From positions 1 through 64,000 of the forward strand of contig NZ_BBIU01000029.1 of NCBI RefSeq assembly GCF_000730645.1: DNA of 64,000 nucleotides, in the 5' to 3' direction. Origin of the DNA: Pseudomonas parafulva NBRC 16636 = DSM 17004. Its GTDB lineage: Bacteria > Pseudomonadota > Gammaproteobacteria > Pseudomonadales > Pseudomonadaceae. The notes beneath the pieces were generated by a model. It was not told where the DNA came from and did not search any database. It saw only the letters and a list, made by a program, of their open reading frames with translations. Positions 18,315-27,383 of the stretch are shown here, piece after piece. Numbering within the stretch: position 1 is the stretch's first letter; the number at the start of each line of letters is the position of its first letter. Made by a program: the position numbers and the translations under genes.

Positions 18315-18374
18315 CCGCTCTGGCTTCATCGCCTGCACTAATCCATCACAATGACTTCGGTCAACCCCGCTAAG

Positions 18375-18402
18375 CTTGAATCTTCCAGAATCAGCCTTAT
18401 CT
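18375..18402 (+). promoter_or_regulatory. Sigma-32 (heat-shock) type promoter of clpB
   Basis: CTTGAA at 18375-18380 and CCTTATCT at 18395-18402, 14 bases apart, match the RpoH consensus (CTTGAA, 13-17 bases, CCCCATNT) at nearly all positions. It would give a leader of about 70 nt before clpB, as expected for a heat-shock disaggregase. Confidence 0.8.
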
Positions 18403-18480
18403 ATAAGGCATCTCAGGCAGGTTTCTTCATAACAGGCGCTGTCCATCGCTCCGACCTGCCCTTTTAAAGGAAGGTAACCC

Positions 18481-21045
18481 ATGCGAATAGACCGTTTGAC
18501 CAGCAAGCTGCAGCTTGCAATATCCGATGCGCAATCCCTCGCCGTTGGCATGGACCACCCGGCCATCGAGCCCGTGCACCTGTTGCAGGCACTGCTCGAG
18601 CAGCAGGGCGGCTCCATCAAGCCACTGCTGATGCAGGTGGGCTTCGATATCCACAGCCTGCGCCAGGCGCTGGTAAAAGAACTCGACCAACTGCCGAAAA
18701 TCCAGAACCCCACTGGCGACGTGAACATGTCCCAGGACCTGGCGCGCCTGCTCAACCAGGCCGACCGCCTGGCCCAGCAGAAAGGCGACCAGTTCATCTC
18801 CAGCGAGCTGGTGGTGCTGGCGGCCATGGACGAGAACAGCAAGCTCGGCAAGCTGCTGCTGAGCCAGGGCGTGAGCAAGAAAGCCCTGGAAAACGCAATC
18901 AATAACCTGCGCGGCGGCGCTGCCGTCAATGACGCCAACGCCGAAGAGTCGCGCCAGGCGCTGGACAAATACACTGTCGACCTGACCAAGCGCGCCGAAG
19001 AGGGCAAGCTGGACCCTGTGATCGGCCGTGACGACGAGATCCGACGCACCGTACAGGTACTGCAGCGCCGCACCAAGAACAACCCTGTGCTGATCGGTGA
19101 GCCCGGCGTGGGCAAAACGGCCATCGCCGAGGGCCTGGCCCAGCGCATCATCAACGGCGAAGTGCCCGATGGCTTGAAAGGCAAGCGCCTACTGGCGCTG
19201 GACATGGGCGCGTTGATCGCCGGTGCCAAATACCGGGGCGAGTTCGAAGAGCGCCTGAAAGGCCTTCTGAACGAGCTGTCCAAACAGGAAGGGCAGGTGA
19301 TCCTGTTCATCGATGAGCTGCACACCATGGTCGGTGCCGGTAAAGGCGAGGGCGCCATGGACGCCGGCAATATGCTGAAACCGGCACTGGCCCGTGGTGA
19401 ACTGCACTGCGTGGGCGCTACCACGCTGAACGAGTACCGCCAGTTCATCGAGAAAGACGCAGCCCTGGAGCGCCGCTTCCAGAAAGTACTGGTGGAAGAG
19501 CCCAGCGAGGAAGACACCATTGCGATTCTGCGTGGCCTTAAAGAGCGCTATGAAGTGCACCACAAAGTTGCCATCACCGACGGTGCAATCATCGCCGCCG
19601 CCAAGCTCAGCCACCGTTACATCACCGACCGGCAGTTGCCCGACAAGGCCATCGACCTGATCGACGAGGCGGCCAGCCGCATCCGCATGGAAATCGACTC
19701 CAAGCCGGAAGTGCTGGACCGCCTGGACCGTCGCCTTATTCAGCTGAAGGTTGAATCCCAGGCGCTGAAGAAGGAAGAAGACGAGGCTGCGAAGAAGCGC
19801 CTGGAAAAGCTGACCGAAGAAATCGAGCGGCTTGAGCGCGAATATTCCGACCTGGAAGAGATCTGGGCATCGGAAAAAGCCGAAGTGCAGGGTTCGGCGC
19901 AGATCCAGCAAAAGATCGAGCAGGCCCGCCAGGAGCTGGAAGCCGCACGCCGCAAAGGTGACCTCAGCCGCATGGCCGAGCTGCAGTACGGGGTAATCCC
20001 GGACCTGGAGCGCAGCCTGCAGATGGTCGACCAGCATGGCAAAACCGATAACCAGCTGCTGCGTAACAAGGTCACCGAGGAAGAAATCGCTGAAGTGGTC
20101 TCCAAGTGGACCGGCATCCCTGTGTCGAAGATGCTGGAGGGCGAACGCGAGAAGCTGCTGAAGATGGAAGACCTGCTGCACCAGCGTGTGATTGGGCAAG
20201 GCGAGGCGGTTACCGCGGTGGCCAACGCCGTGCGCCGTTCCCGCGCGGGGCTGTCCGACCCCAACCGGCCAAGCGGCTCGTTCCTGTTCCTTGGCCCTAC
20301 CGGTGTGGGCAAGACCGAGCTGTGCAAGGCCTTGGCCGAGTTCCTGTTCGACACCGAAGAGGCCATGGTGCGCATCGACATGTCCGAGTTCATGGAGAAA
20401 CACTCCGTGGCTCGCCTGATCGGCGCCCCACCAGGCTATGTGGGCTATGAAGAGGGCGGCTACCTGACCGAAGCCGTACGGCGCAAGCCTTACTCGGTGG
20501 TGCTGCTGGACGAAGTGGAGAAGGCGCACCCAGATGTGTTCAACGTGCTGCTGCAGGTGCTGGAAGATGGCCGCCTGACGGACAGCCATGGCCGCACCGT
20601 GGACTTCCGCAACACGGTCATTGTGATGACCTCCAACCTGGGCTCTGCACAGATCCAGGAACTGGTGGGCGACCGTGAAGCCCAGCGTGCGGCGGTGATG
20701 GATGCAGTAGGGGCGCACTTCCGCCCCGAGTTCATCAACCGTATCGACGAGGTAGTGGTGTTCGAACCGCTGGGCCGCGAGCAGATCGCCGGCATTACCG
20801 AGATCCAGCTGGGCCGCCTGCGCAGCCGCCTGCTGGAGCGCGAGCTGTCGCTGAGCCTGAGCCCAGAGGCGTTGGACAAGTTGATTGCGGTCGGTTACGA
20901 CCCGGTGTACGGCGCACGGCCGTTGAAGCGTGCGATTCAGCGCTGGATCGAAAACCCCTTGGCGCAGCTGATCCTGGCCGGCAAGTTCATCCCCGGGACG
21001 GCGATTACCGCCAAGGTGGAAGGCGACGAGATCGTCTTCAGCTGA
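18481..21045 (+). CDS. clpB: ATP-dependent disaggregase ClpB
   Basis: This 854-residue Hsp100 protein carries an N-terminal Clp repeat domain (to about 145), a first AAA+ module with Walker A GEPGVGKT near residue 205, and a long coiled-coil middle domain (about 400-525). The second AAA+ module has GPTGVGKT near residue 605. ClpB threads aggregated proteins with DnaK in the cytosol. The middle domain distinguishes it from ClpA, and no IGF/L loop for ClpP was sought. GGAAGG lies just before ATG. A sigma-32-type promoter precedes it and a strong terminator follows. Confidence 0.97.
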   Translation: MRIDRLTSKLQLAISDAQSLAVGMDHPAIEPVHLLQALLEQQGGSIKPLLMQVGFDIHSLRQALVKELDQLPKIQNPTGDVNMSQDLARLLNQADRLAQQKGDQFISSELVVLAAMDENSKLGKLLLSQGVSKKALENAINNLRGGAAVNDANAEESRQALDKYTVDLTKRAEEGKLDPVIGRDDEIRRTVQVLQRRTKNNPVLIGEPGVGKTAIAEGLAQRIINGEVPDGLKGKRLLALDMGALIAGAKYRGEFEERLKGLLNELSKQEGQVILFIDELHTMVGAGKGEGAMDAGNMLKPALARGELHCVGATTLNEYRQFIEKDAALERRFQKVLVEEPSEEDTIAILRGLKERYEVHHKVAITDGAIIAAAKLSHRYITDRQLPDKAIDLIDEAASRIRMEIDSKPEVLDRLDRRLIQLKVESQALKKEEDEAAKKRLEKLTEEIERLEREYSDLEEIWASEKAEVQGSAQIQQKIEQARQELEAARRKGDLSRMAELQYGVIPDLERSLQMVDQHGKTDNQLLRNKVTEEEIAEVVSKWTGIPVSKMLEGEREKLLKMEDLLHQRVIGQGEAVTAVANAVRRSRAGLSDPNRPSGSFLFLGPTGVGKTELCKALAEFLFDTEEAMVRIDMSEFMEKHSVARLIGAPPGYVGYEEGGYLTEAVRRKPYSVVLLDEVEKAHPDVFNVLLQVLEDGRLTDSHGRTVDFRNTVIVMTSNLGSAQIQELVGDREAQRAAVMDAVGAHFRPEFINRIDEVVVFEPLGREQIAGITEIQLGRLRSRLLERELSLSLSPEALDKLIAVGYDPVYGARPLKRAIQRWIENPLAQLILAGKFIPGTAITAKVEGDEIVFS

Positions 21046-21060
21046 TTACCTCGTTTGAAA

Positions 21061-21086
21061 GCCCCGCTTCGGCGGGGTTTTTTTTG
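21061..21086 (+). terminator. Terminator of clpB
   Basis: A CCCCGC-TTCG-GCGGGG hairpin (21062-21077) is followed by eight T residues or more, 16 bp past the clpB stop; a classic intrinsic terminator. Confidence 0.9.
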
Positions 21087-21222
21087 GGTGATAGCGCCAT
21101 TTCCCCGGGCTGGGCAGTACCTGTGGGGGTGGGTTTGATCGCGATGCGGCCAGCACAACCCCAGTAAAATCGGGCCTTTCCGGGCGGGTTTGTTAACTTG
21201 CTGAAAATTTTGAAATTTTTGC

Positions 21223-21251
21223 TTGCATCAATTCTAGAGTGCCCCTAATAT
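21223..21251 (+). promoter_or_regulatory. Possible upstream promoter of the tRNA operon
   Basis: TTGCAT at 21223-21228 and TAATAT at 21246-21251 are 17 bases apart, preceded by an A/T-rich stretch (21200-21220) that could act as an UP element. It lies 218 bp before the first tRNA, so a stable-RNA operon with two promoters is possible. Confidence 0.45.
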
Positions 21252-21342
21252 ACGCCGCGTTGTCAGGCACTAAGCGAATCACCAGCAACACCGGTGACCG
21301 CAAAACAACTTACAAATCAGTAAGTTGAATGAAAAAAAGTGG

Positions 21343-21370
21343 TTGACAAGCAAAACGAAGACTGTAGAAT
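21343..21370 (+). promoter_or_regulatory. Sigma-70 promoter of the tRNA operon
   Basis: A perfect -35 TTGACA (21343-21348) and -10 TAGAAT (21365-21370) are separated by 16 bases. It is followed by a GC-rich stretch (GCCGGCGC) at the start site, as in growth-rate-controlled stable RNA promoters. Transcription would start near 21377 and run through three tRNAs. Confidence 0.75.
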
Positions 21371-21468
21371 AGCCGGCGCTCAGCAGCGACAACGCGAAAG
21401 CGGATAGCCAAAGAGACCGAAGCTAACACAAGCTTCGAAGTAGCAAAAAAGTTGTACCGAAGTTCAGT

Positions 21469-21544
21469 TCCGCGATAGCTCAGTCGGTAGAGCAAATGAC
21501 TGTTAATCATTGGGTCCCTGGTTCGAGTCCAGGTCGCGGAGCCA
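21469..21544 (+). tRNA. tRNA-Asn (anticodon GTT)
   Basis: This 76-nt cloverleaf has acceptor TCCGCGA pairing with TCGCGGA, D-loop AGCTCAGTCGGTAGAGC, anticodon loop CTGTTAATC and T-loop GGTTCGAGTCC. The terminal GCCA is encoded. It is first of three tandem tRNAs. Confidence 0.97.
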
Positions 21545-21548
21545 ATCT

Positions 21549-21625
21549 CGGGGTGTAGCGCAGTCCGGTAGCGCGCCTGCTTTGGGAGCAGGATGTCAGG
21601 AGTTCGAATCCCCTCACCCCGACCA
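21549..21625 (+). tRNA. tRNA-Pro (anticodon TGG)
   Basis: This 77-nt cloverleaf has acceptor CGGGGTG pairing with CACCCCG, anticodon loop TTTGGGA and T-arm AGTTCGAATCC. ACCA is encoded. It starts 4 bp after tRNA-Asn. Confidence 0.97.
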
Positions 21626-21631
21626 TTTTCC

Positions 21632-21707
21632 GGGTCGTTAGCTCAGTTGGTAGAGCAGTTGGCTTTTAACCAATTGGTCGTAGGTTCGAATCCTACACGA
21701 CCCACCA
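21632..21707 (+). tRNA. tRNA-Lys (anticodon TTT)
   Basis: This 76-nt cloverleaf has acceptor GGGTCGT pairing with ACGACCC, anticodon loop CTTTTAA and T-arm GGTTCGAATCC. CCA is encoded. It is last of the three tRNAs, with a terminator right after. Confidence 0.97.
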
Positions 21708-21710
21708 TGT

Positions 21711-21746
21711 AAAAAGGGCATCTCAAATGAGATGCCCTTTTTCTTT
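21711..21746 (+). terminator. Terminator of the tRNA operon
   Basis: AAAAAGGGCATCTC (21711-21724) pairs with GAGATGCCCTTTTT (21729-21742) around a 4-base loop and is followed by further T residues; symmetrical enough to act in both directions. Confidence 0.92.
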
Positions 21747-21830
21747 TGTCCCGATTTTTCCAAACCCTTGGTTGTGCCGTAAATCCGCTATCCTGCCTCG
21801 TGTCACTGGGCGGTATAAGGACGATTTGGC

Positions 21831-22877
21831 ATGGTAGCCAATACATCAAGCGTCGTGGTTGTAGGCGCGGGCATCATGGGGGCCTCCGTTGCCTGGCACC
21901 TGGCCAGGCTGGGTGCCAGGGTCACGGTGCTGGAGCAGGGGGCCAGGCCCGCAGCAGGTGTTACCCGGTGGTCGTATGGCTGGGTGGGTACTGCCAGCGC
22001 CTCTGCCTCTGAAAACCCGGTTGCGCTTAACGCAACGCTGCAGGCCATCGCCGACTTCCGCCGCCTGGCACTCGACCTCGGGCCCCTGCCTGTCGCTGCC
22101 CGTGGGGCGCTGGTATGGCTGGACAGCGACGAGCAAACCGCTTGCCTCATCGACCAGCAGCAGGCCGCGGGTGTACGGCTGCACCCCTTGGATGCCCAGC
22201 AGGTCAGTGCTCTGGAGCCCTGCCTGGTAACCCCGCCCAGGCTGGCCGCCTGGGCCCCTGACGATTTTGCGGTCGAGCCCGTCGCGCTGACCCGCCAGTT
22301 GCTCCATGGCGCCAAGCAAGCGGGTGCGCAGGTGCTGTATGGCCGTTGCGTTGATGGGCTGGAGCTGAACAACGGGTGTGTCACGGCAGCACTGTGTGCC
22401 GGTGAACGCTTCGCCGCACGCACCGTGGTATTGGCCAATGCCGATGCGGCCATTGGCCTGGCCGGGCAGCAGGCATTTCAATTGCCCATCCTCACCAAGC
22501 CTGCAGTGTTGATGCGCTTCTCGGCGCCTGCCGGGGTAGTCAGGCACCTGGTCTACGGCAATGGCCTGGAACTGCGCCCGGCGCTGGAAGGTGGTGTGGC
22601 CTGCGCGGAAGATGCCCCTGCAGAAGGCGAGGCAGGCTTGCCGGCCCTTGCCGAACACACCGCCGAGGCGATCAAGCGCATGTTCATCGGCACCTCTGGG
22701 CTGTCGCTGCGTGCCGTCAGCATCTGCCAGCGGCCAATGACCCAAGGGGGCGAACCCGTGCGGGGTTACTTGCCGGGGGCGCATGGGGTGTATGCGCTGA
22801 TAGCCCACCCCGGGGTCATCCTGGCGCCGTACCTGGGCCGCCTCGCTGCCGAGGAAATCGTTCAGGCCGGGTGCTAG
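21831..22877 (+). CDS. FAD-dependent oxidoreductase, DAO family
   Basis: This 348-residue protein has the N-terminal dinucleotide-binding motif VVVGAGIMGASVAWHLA and the DAO overall plan, related to amino-acid and sarcosine/glycine oxidases. Substrate cannot be read from the sequence. It is close in fold to ThiO in this window but clearly distinct, with R/K-poor N-terminus and the active-site stretch TRWSYGWVGTASASA. It is followed after 108 bp by an MFS transporter on the same strand, which may move its substrate or product. Confidence 0.82.
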   Translation: MVANTSSVVVVGAGIMGASVAWHLARLGARVTVLEQGARPAAGVTRWSYGWVGTASASASENPVALNATLQAIADFRRLALDLGPLPVAARGALVWLDSDEQTACLIDQQQAAGVRLHPLDAQQVSALEPCLVTPPRLAAWAPDDFAVEPVALTRQLLHGAKQAGAQVLYGRCVDGLELNNGCVTAALCAGERFAARTVVLANADAAIGLAGQQAFQLPILTKPAVLMRFSAPAGVVRHLVYGNGLELRPALEGGVACAEDAPAEGEAGLPALAEHTAEAIKRMFIGTSGLSLRAVSICQRPMTQGGEPVRGYLPGAHGVYALIAHPGVILAPYLGRLAAEEIVQAGC

Positions 22878-22985
22878 GCCGTGTTTTAACTGGACGTGGC
22901 CGATGTGCAACTGCTGCAATGGGTGTTGAGGGTTTCCATGCCCTCATGAGGCTGCTTCCCCAACACCCCTCGCAGGAGCGCAGTA

Positions 22986-24197
22986 ATGCAGTGGCAACGT
23001 AACCTGGCAATCTGTTTTTTTGGATCGTTCGTCAATATCGTTGCCATGACCGTGCTGCTACCGTTTCTGCCGGTGTACGTGGAGCATCTAGGTGCCGTGG
23101 GCGATGCAGACATTGCCCGCTGGTCAGGCATCGCCTATGCCGCGACCTTTTTCAGCGCCGCGTTGGTAGCGCCGTTATGGGGGCACCTGGCAGACCGCTA
23201 CGGCAGCCGGCAAAACCTGATCCGGGCCAGTTTCGGCATGGTTGTCAGCATGGCGCTGATTGGTCTGGCGCAGACTGTGGAGCAGTTGGTGGTATTGCGC
23301 TTGCTAGTCGGTCTTGCCGGTGGCTATACCTCGGGGTCGTACGTGCTGGTGGCGGCGCAAACGCCGAAAGAGCGCTCCGGCTGGGCGCTTGGCATGCTCT
23401 CGTCGGGCATCATGGCCGGTGGGTTGGTGGGGCCGCTGCTCGGCGGCATTCTGCCGACCGTCATGGATATCCGCACCATCTTCCTGGGCGCCAGCGGGCT
23501 GATCTTCTTCAACTTCCTGGCGACGTGCCTGTTCATTACCTCGCCACCCCGTCAGGGCAAAGCCGACAAGGCCCGGGCCGACAGCGCGCCTGCGCCCCGG
23601 CCAGACATGTCTGTCGTCTTCACCATGCTGTTCGTTGCCATGATCCTGATGATGGCCAACATGTCGATCGAACCGATCGTTACGCTGTATATCCGCAGCC
23701 TGGACGTGGGCGCGCAGTCTGTCACCTGGCTGGCGGGGTTGTGCATGGCAGCCTCGGCGCTGGGCAGCATCATCTCGGCACCCAGGCTGGGCAAGCTGGC
23801 CGACCGCCTCGGCGCTTTGAAGGTAGTGGTGGTATGCCTGGGCATCGCCGGGTTGCTGTTGATTCCCCAGGCGCTGGTCACCCAGGCCTGGCAACTGATC
23901 GTGTTGCGCCTGGCCATGGGCTTGGCATTGGGCGGTTTGATCCCCTGTGTGTCGGCTGTCATCCGGCAGAACGTCGGCGCCAACAGGGTGGGCAAGATGC
24001 TGGGCTATTCCACCTCGGCTCAATACCTGGGCCAAGTCGCCGGCCCGGTGCTTGGCGGCTTTGCGGCTGGCTCATTGGGCCTGCGGTTTGTGTTCGGCGT
24101 TACCAGCGTGGTGCTGCTGGCAACGGCTGGTTGGTGCCTGTTGCTACTGCTGCGTGGCCCGGCGGCGGCCAACAACGCATCGCTTGACGACGGCTGA
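22986..24197 (+). CDS. MFS transporter (12-TM, drug-efflux-like)
   Basis: This 403-residue protein has about 12 membrane segments in two halves separated by a charged loop (near residue 195, GKADKARADSAPAPRPD). The loop-2/3 signature GHLADRYGSRQNLIRAS and its repeat GKLADRLGALKVV identify the major facilitator superfamily. It looks most like the multidrug-efflux MdtG-type branch, but substrate is a guess. CTCGCAGGAG upstream gives a fair ribosome site. It converges on ndh with only 30 bp between stops and no clear terminator. Confidence 0.85.
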   Translation: MQWQRNLAICFFGSFVNIVAMTVLLPFLPVYVEHLGAVGDADIARWSGIAYAATFFSAALVAPLWGHLADRYGSRQNLIRASFGMVVSMALIGLAQTVEQLVVLRLLVGLAGGYTSGSYVLVAAQTPKERSGWALGMLSSGIMAGGLVGPLLGGILPTVMDIRTIFLGASGLIFFNFLATCLFITSPPRQGKADKARADSAPAPRPDMSVVFTMLFVAMILMMANMSIEPIVTLYIRSLDVGAQSVTWLAGLCMAASALGSIISAPRLGKLADRLGALKVVVVCLGIAGLLLIPQALVTQAWQLIVLRLAMGLALGGLIPCVSAVIRQNVGANRVGKMLGYSTSAQYLGQVAGPVLGGFAAGSLGLRFVFGVTSVVLLATAGWCLLLLLRGPAAANNASLDDG

Positions 24198-24227
24198 ATG
24201 GGCACCACCGGGCATGTGCAGCTCGGG

Positions 24228-25523
24228 TCAGTGCAGCTTCAACCGCGGCTCTGTACCTCGGCCAATCTTGCTGCCCAGCATCATCAGTGCCGTGCGGAAA
24301 AACCCGTACAGGGCCATCTGGTGCATGCGGTACAGCGACACGTAGAACATGCGCGCCAGCCAGCCTTCCAGCTTCACACTGCCCATCAGGTTACCCATGA
24401 GGTTGCCCACTGCCGAGAAGCGTGACAGCGAGACCAGTGAGCCGTAGTCCTTGTACGCATAGGTCGGCAGCGGTTTGTTCTCCAGCCTTGCCTTGATGCT
24501 TTGCGCCAGCATCGACGCCTGCTGGTGCGCGGCCTGTGCACGTGGCGGCACATTGCGGTCGGTGCCTGGCTGCGGGCAGGCGGCGCAGTCGCCGAAGGCA
24601 AAGATATCGTCGTCGCGGGTGGTCTGCAGGGTAGGGCGCACCACAAGCTGGTTGATGCGGTTGGTCTCCAGCCCGTCGATGTCCTTGAGGAAGCCCGGTG
24701 CACGGATGCCCGCCGCCCATACCTTCAGGCTGGCCTGGATCACCTCGCCGTCCTTGGTCTTCAGGCAGTCGCCCGTCACCTCGCTCACCGCCGCATTGGT
24801 CATCACCTTGACCCCCAGTTTTTCCAGGGTCTGGTGCACCGGCACGCTGATGCGCTCGGGCAGCGCCGGCAGCACGCGCGGGCCGGCCTCGATCAGGGTG
24901 ATGTGCATGTCCTTGGGCTGGATGCGGTCCAGGCCATAGGCCGCCAGCTCGTGGGCGGCATGGTGCAACTCGGCGGCCAGTTCCACACCCGTGGCGCCGG
25001 CCCCGACGATGGCAACGCTGATCTTCTCGCTGGCTACATCTCCGGCGTGAGCGCGCAGGTAGTGGTTGAGCAGTTGCTGGTGGAAACGCTCGGCCTGCTT
25101 GCGGGTATCCAGGAATAGGCAGTGCTGCGCCGCGCCCAAGGTGCCGAAGTCGTTAGTGTTGGACCCCACGGCAATCACCAGGGTGTCGTAGCCCAGCGTA
25201 CGGGCCGGCAGCAGTTCACGGCCCTCTTCATCAAGGGTAGCGGCCAGCTGGATCTGCTTGCCTTCGCGGTCCAGGCCGCTCATGCGGCCCAGCTGGAAAT
25301 TGAAGTGGTTCCACTTGGCCTGGGCCACGTAGTTCAGTTCGTCTTCCGAGGAGTTCAGCGAGCCGGCCGCCACTTCGTGCAGCAGGGGCTTCCAGATGTG
25401 CGTGAGGTTGGCGTCCACCAGGGTGATGTAGGCCTGCTTGCGCTTGCCCAGGGTTTTACCCAGGCGGGTCGCCAGTTCCAGGCCGCCGGCGCCGCCGCCG
25501 ACAATCACGATGCGATGAGTCAT
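24228..25523 (-). CDS. ndh: Type II NADH dehydrogenase
   Basis: This 431-residue flavoprotein has two Rossmann motifs: VIVGGGAGGLELATRLG at the N-terminus for FAD and VAIVGAGATGVELAAEL near residue 175 for NADH. Also present are FAFGDCAACPQ, the FAD-contact region, and a C-terminal amphipathic part (MFYVSLYRMHQMALYGFFRT) for membrane attachment. NDH-2 passes electrons from NADH to quinone without pumping protons. DUF3094 and DUF1780 genes lie upstream on the same strand, a conserved Pseudomonas order. Confidence 0.95.
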   Translation of the reverse strand: MTHRIVIVGGGAGGLELATRLGKTLGKRKQAYITLVDANLTHIWKPLLHEVAAGSLNSSEDELNYVAQAKWNHFNFQLGRMSGLDREGKQIQLAATLDEEGRELLPARTLGYDTLVIAVGSNTNDFGTLGAAQHCLFLDTRKQAERFHQQLLNHYLRAHAGDVASEKISVAIVGAGATGVELAAELHHAAHELAAYGLDRIQPKDMHITLIEAGPRVLPALPERISVPVHQTLEKLGVKVMTNAAVSEVTGDCLKTKDGEVIQASLKVWAAGIRAPGFLKDIDGLETNRINQLVVRPTLQTTRDDDIFAFGDCAACPQPGTDRNVPPRAQAAHQQASMLAQSIKARLENKPLPTYAYKDYGSLVSLSRFSAVGNLMGNLMGSVKLEGWLARMFYVSLYRMHQMALYGFFRTALMMLGSKIGRGTEPRLKLH

Positions 25524-25607
25524 GGGGGTATCTCATAAGGTTTACGGAATTCTTGGCCCAATGGGCCGGCCGCACCGTGCACGAGGGGAGGGCGAGCGCC
25601 AGGCAGC

Positions 25608-25781
25608 TCATAGCACCAGTCCACTCAGCAGGCGGCTGACAAGGCCCAACCCGATGGTTACCGCCAGCACCACCACCAGCAGCAACCATGGCCGAAAGGG
25701 CCGGCGCTGCACCTGGTGTTGCGGGGCTTGCAGGTATTCATCGACGCGACGCTGATCTTCAGGGTTCAGGCGGCTGGTCAT
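25608..25781 (-). CDS. DUF3094-family small membrane protein
   Basis: This 57-residue protein begins MTSRLNPEDQRRVDEYL, the DUF3094 signature. It has a basic linker (QRRPFRPW) and one C-terminal membrane helix (about residues 35-55). The function is unknown. ATG at 25781 is chosen as it gives the family start. It lies between DUF1780 and ndh on the same strand and may be a small membrane partner of the latter, which is inference from position only. Confidence 0.85.
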   Translation of the reverse strand: MTSRLNPEDQRRVDEYLQAPQHQVQRRPFRPWLLLVVVLAVTIGLGLVSRLLSGLVL

Positions 25782-25913
25782 GGTGGGCCTCGTCAGATAG
25801 ACGTTTGTGACTGCGCAAACGCTACAGTGTTCGTGCAGGCGCATGAAACAAATGATAATGCTTTCTATCTTGGCCGCCGAGTGTACGGCATCCTGATCAG
25901 CGGCGGCACAGGA

Positions 25914-26543
25914 TCAAAGGCTGATACCCACATCGAACACGATGCTGCGGCCCAGGTTGCCGCGCAGAAAATCCGGGGCATCGGGGTGGGCGAACAGCAC
26001 CCGGGCAAAGGTCGGCCCCACCAGCGACAGCGAGCGCCAGCCCTGGCGCAGGTATTCGGTGGGTGGCGGGAAGTGCGTGTTCAGGTCCAGCACTTCGCGT
26101 TTGAGGCTGGCGAAGGCAATGATGTCCAGCTCGTTCAGCTCAAGCCCGCGCTCACGGTAATTGTGCGCCTTCTTGCGCAACGTGGGCGCCAGCCGCCCCA
26201 GCAGCTCGGTGGCACTGATACGCCGGGGCCGGGCTTCGCGGCGTACCAGTTGCGCCAGGGAAAAAGCACTGCGCCGGCGTTGCAGCTCTTCACGCCATTC
26301 ATCGTTCAGCCGGCGCCCCTCGTCCAGTACGAAAAACACCTCGAACGCCGCATCACGGAACAATACGTCAGGTGGCTCCTGCCCGGCGGGGGTGAAGTCG
26401 TCAGTGCGGTAGGGGATGTTCAGGCCCTGCAAAAGGCGCTGGCACACCCAACGCTCACGCTCCCATTTACGTGCATTGGAAAGAAAGGCATTGGCTTGTT
26501 CGGCCTGGATGGTAAGCAGGCGCAGGTAGTCTGAGTCATCCAT
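25914..26543 (-). CDS. DUF1780-domain protein
   Basis: This 209-residue soluble protein is conserved in Pseudomonas as DUF1780 (start MDDSDYLRLLTIQAEQANAF, followed by a basic region RKWERERWVCQRLL). The WVCQRLLQGLNIPY and FEVFFVLDEGRRLN stretches could suggest a nuclease-like fold, but no catalytic set is clear to me. It is the first gene of the minus-strand run toward DUF3094 and ndh, divergent from the CbiM-like permease gene. Confidence 0.83.
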   Translation of the reverse strand: MDDSDYLRLLTIQAEQANAFLSNARKWERERWVCQRLLQGLNIPYRTDDFTPAGQEPPDVLFRDAAFEVFFVLDEGRRLNDEWREELQRRRSAFSLAQLVRREARPRRISATELLGRLAPTLRKKAHNYRERGLELNELDIIAFASLKREVLDLNTHFPPPTEYLRQGWRSLSLVGPTFARVLFAHPDAPDFLRGNLGRSIVFDVGISL

Positions 26544-26685
26544 GTAGCTAGCTTAGCTGCTATTCGATGACGATAAGATGCTGTTTGTGCGCAGAAATCG
26601 GTTTGGCCGGGGCCAGCCGCCTGGGCAGGCGTGGAATGGGTGTAGACTCAGGTTTGTCCATGCTTTTTTCAGGGGTATTTGGCAG

Positions 26686-27369
26686 GTGATCAGCGCACAT
26701 GTTTTGTCCGGCACCACCCTGACACTGGGTTGGCTCGGTTATGTGCCATTGCTGGTGTGGGCTGCGGGCCGGGTGTACTGGGTAGAGCTGGTCACGGACC
26801 GGCGCCGCCAGCACCTGCTGTTTGGCACAGTGGTCTGCCTGTTTGCCTTGTGGTTGGTGCGGCGTGATTTTGATACCGGCGTGTCGTACCACTTCATTGG
26901 CATGACGGCCGTGACCCTGATACTGGACTGGCCGCTGGCGGTGGTGGGCGGGTTCATGGCCCAGCTAGGCCTGCTGGCGCTGGGGCGGCAGGACCTGGCG
27001 GCGCTAGGGGTAAACGGCCTGCTGCTGGTGGGCCTGCCGGTGTTGATTACCGAGGCCTGCGCCCTGTGGGTAGAGCGCGCCCAACCCAAGAACCTGTTCG
27101 TGTATATCTTCTGTTCCGGGTTTTTCCCGGCAGCCTTGACGGTGGTCGCCTGCCTGGCCGCTGCGTTGGGTGTATTGTGGCTGGACGGCATTTTCGCCAT
27201 GCCCGAGTGGCTCAGCGATTTTGCCGGCTTCTTGTGGTTGATGATGTTCCCAGAGGCATTTATCAACGGCACCATTATCAGTGCGCTGGTGGTGTTCTGC
27301 CCGGAGTGGTTGGAAACCTTCAACCGCACCCGCTATTTGCAGGCGCCGTGGAAGGAAGAGGACCGCTGA
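26686..27369 (+). CDS. CbiM-like energy-coupling-factor transporter permease
   Basis: This 227-residue membrane protein with about six or seven helices starts at GTG (ISAHVLSGTTLTLGWLGYVP). The region WVELVTDRRRQHLLFGT and the following LVRRDFDTGVSYHFIGMTAVTL match a Pseudomonas family annotated as ECF-type permease related to CbiM/NikM. Those proteins carry nickel or cobalt through an N-terminal His; here His residues near the start and in YHFIGM may be relevant. No ATPase or T-component gene is next to it, so a stand-alone role is possible. The GTG start is preferred over an upstream ATG whose extension lacks family likeness. Confidence 0.75.
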   Translation: MISAHVLSGTTLTLGWLGYVPLLVWAAGRVYWVELVTDRRRQHLLFGTVVCLFALWLVRRDFDTGVSYHFIGMTAVTLILDWPLAVVGGFMAQLGLLALGRQDLAALGVNGLLLVGLPVLITEACALWVERAQPKNLFVYIFCSGFFPAALTVVACLAAALGVLWLDGIFAMPEWLSDFAGFLWLMMFPEAFINGTIISALVVFCPEWLETFNRTRYLQAPWKEEDR

Positions 27370-27383
27370 GTATCAGGATGGGC

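Noticed and set aside
17367..19520. 717-codon minus-strand frame across pgeF and clpB
   Set aside because: Shadow of two well-identified genes; Ser/Arg-rich with no domain.
25840..25870. Fur-box-like sequence (AATGATAATGCTTTCTAT)
   Set aside because: Only the left half matches the consensus well; neighbours have no iron link.
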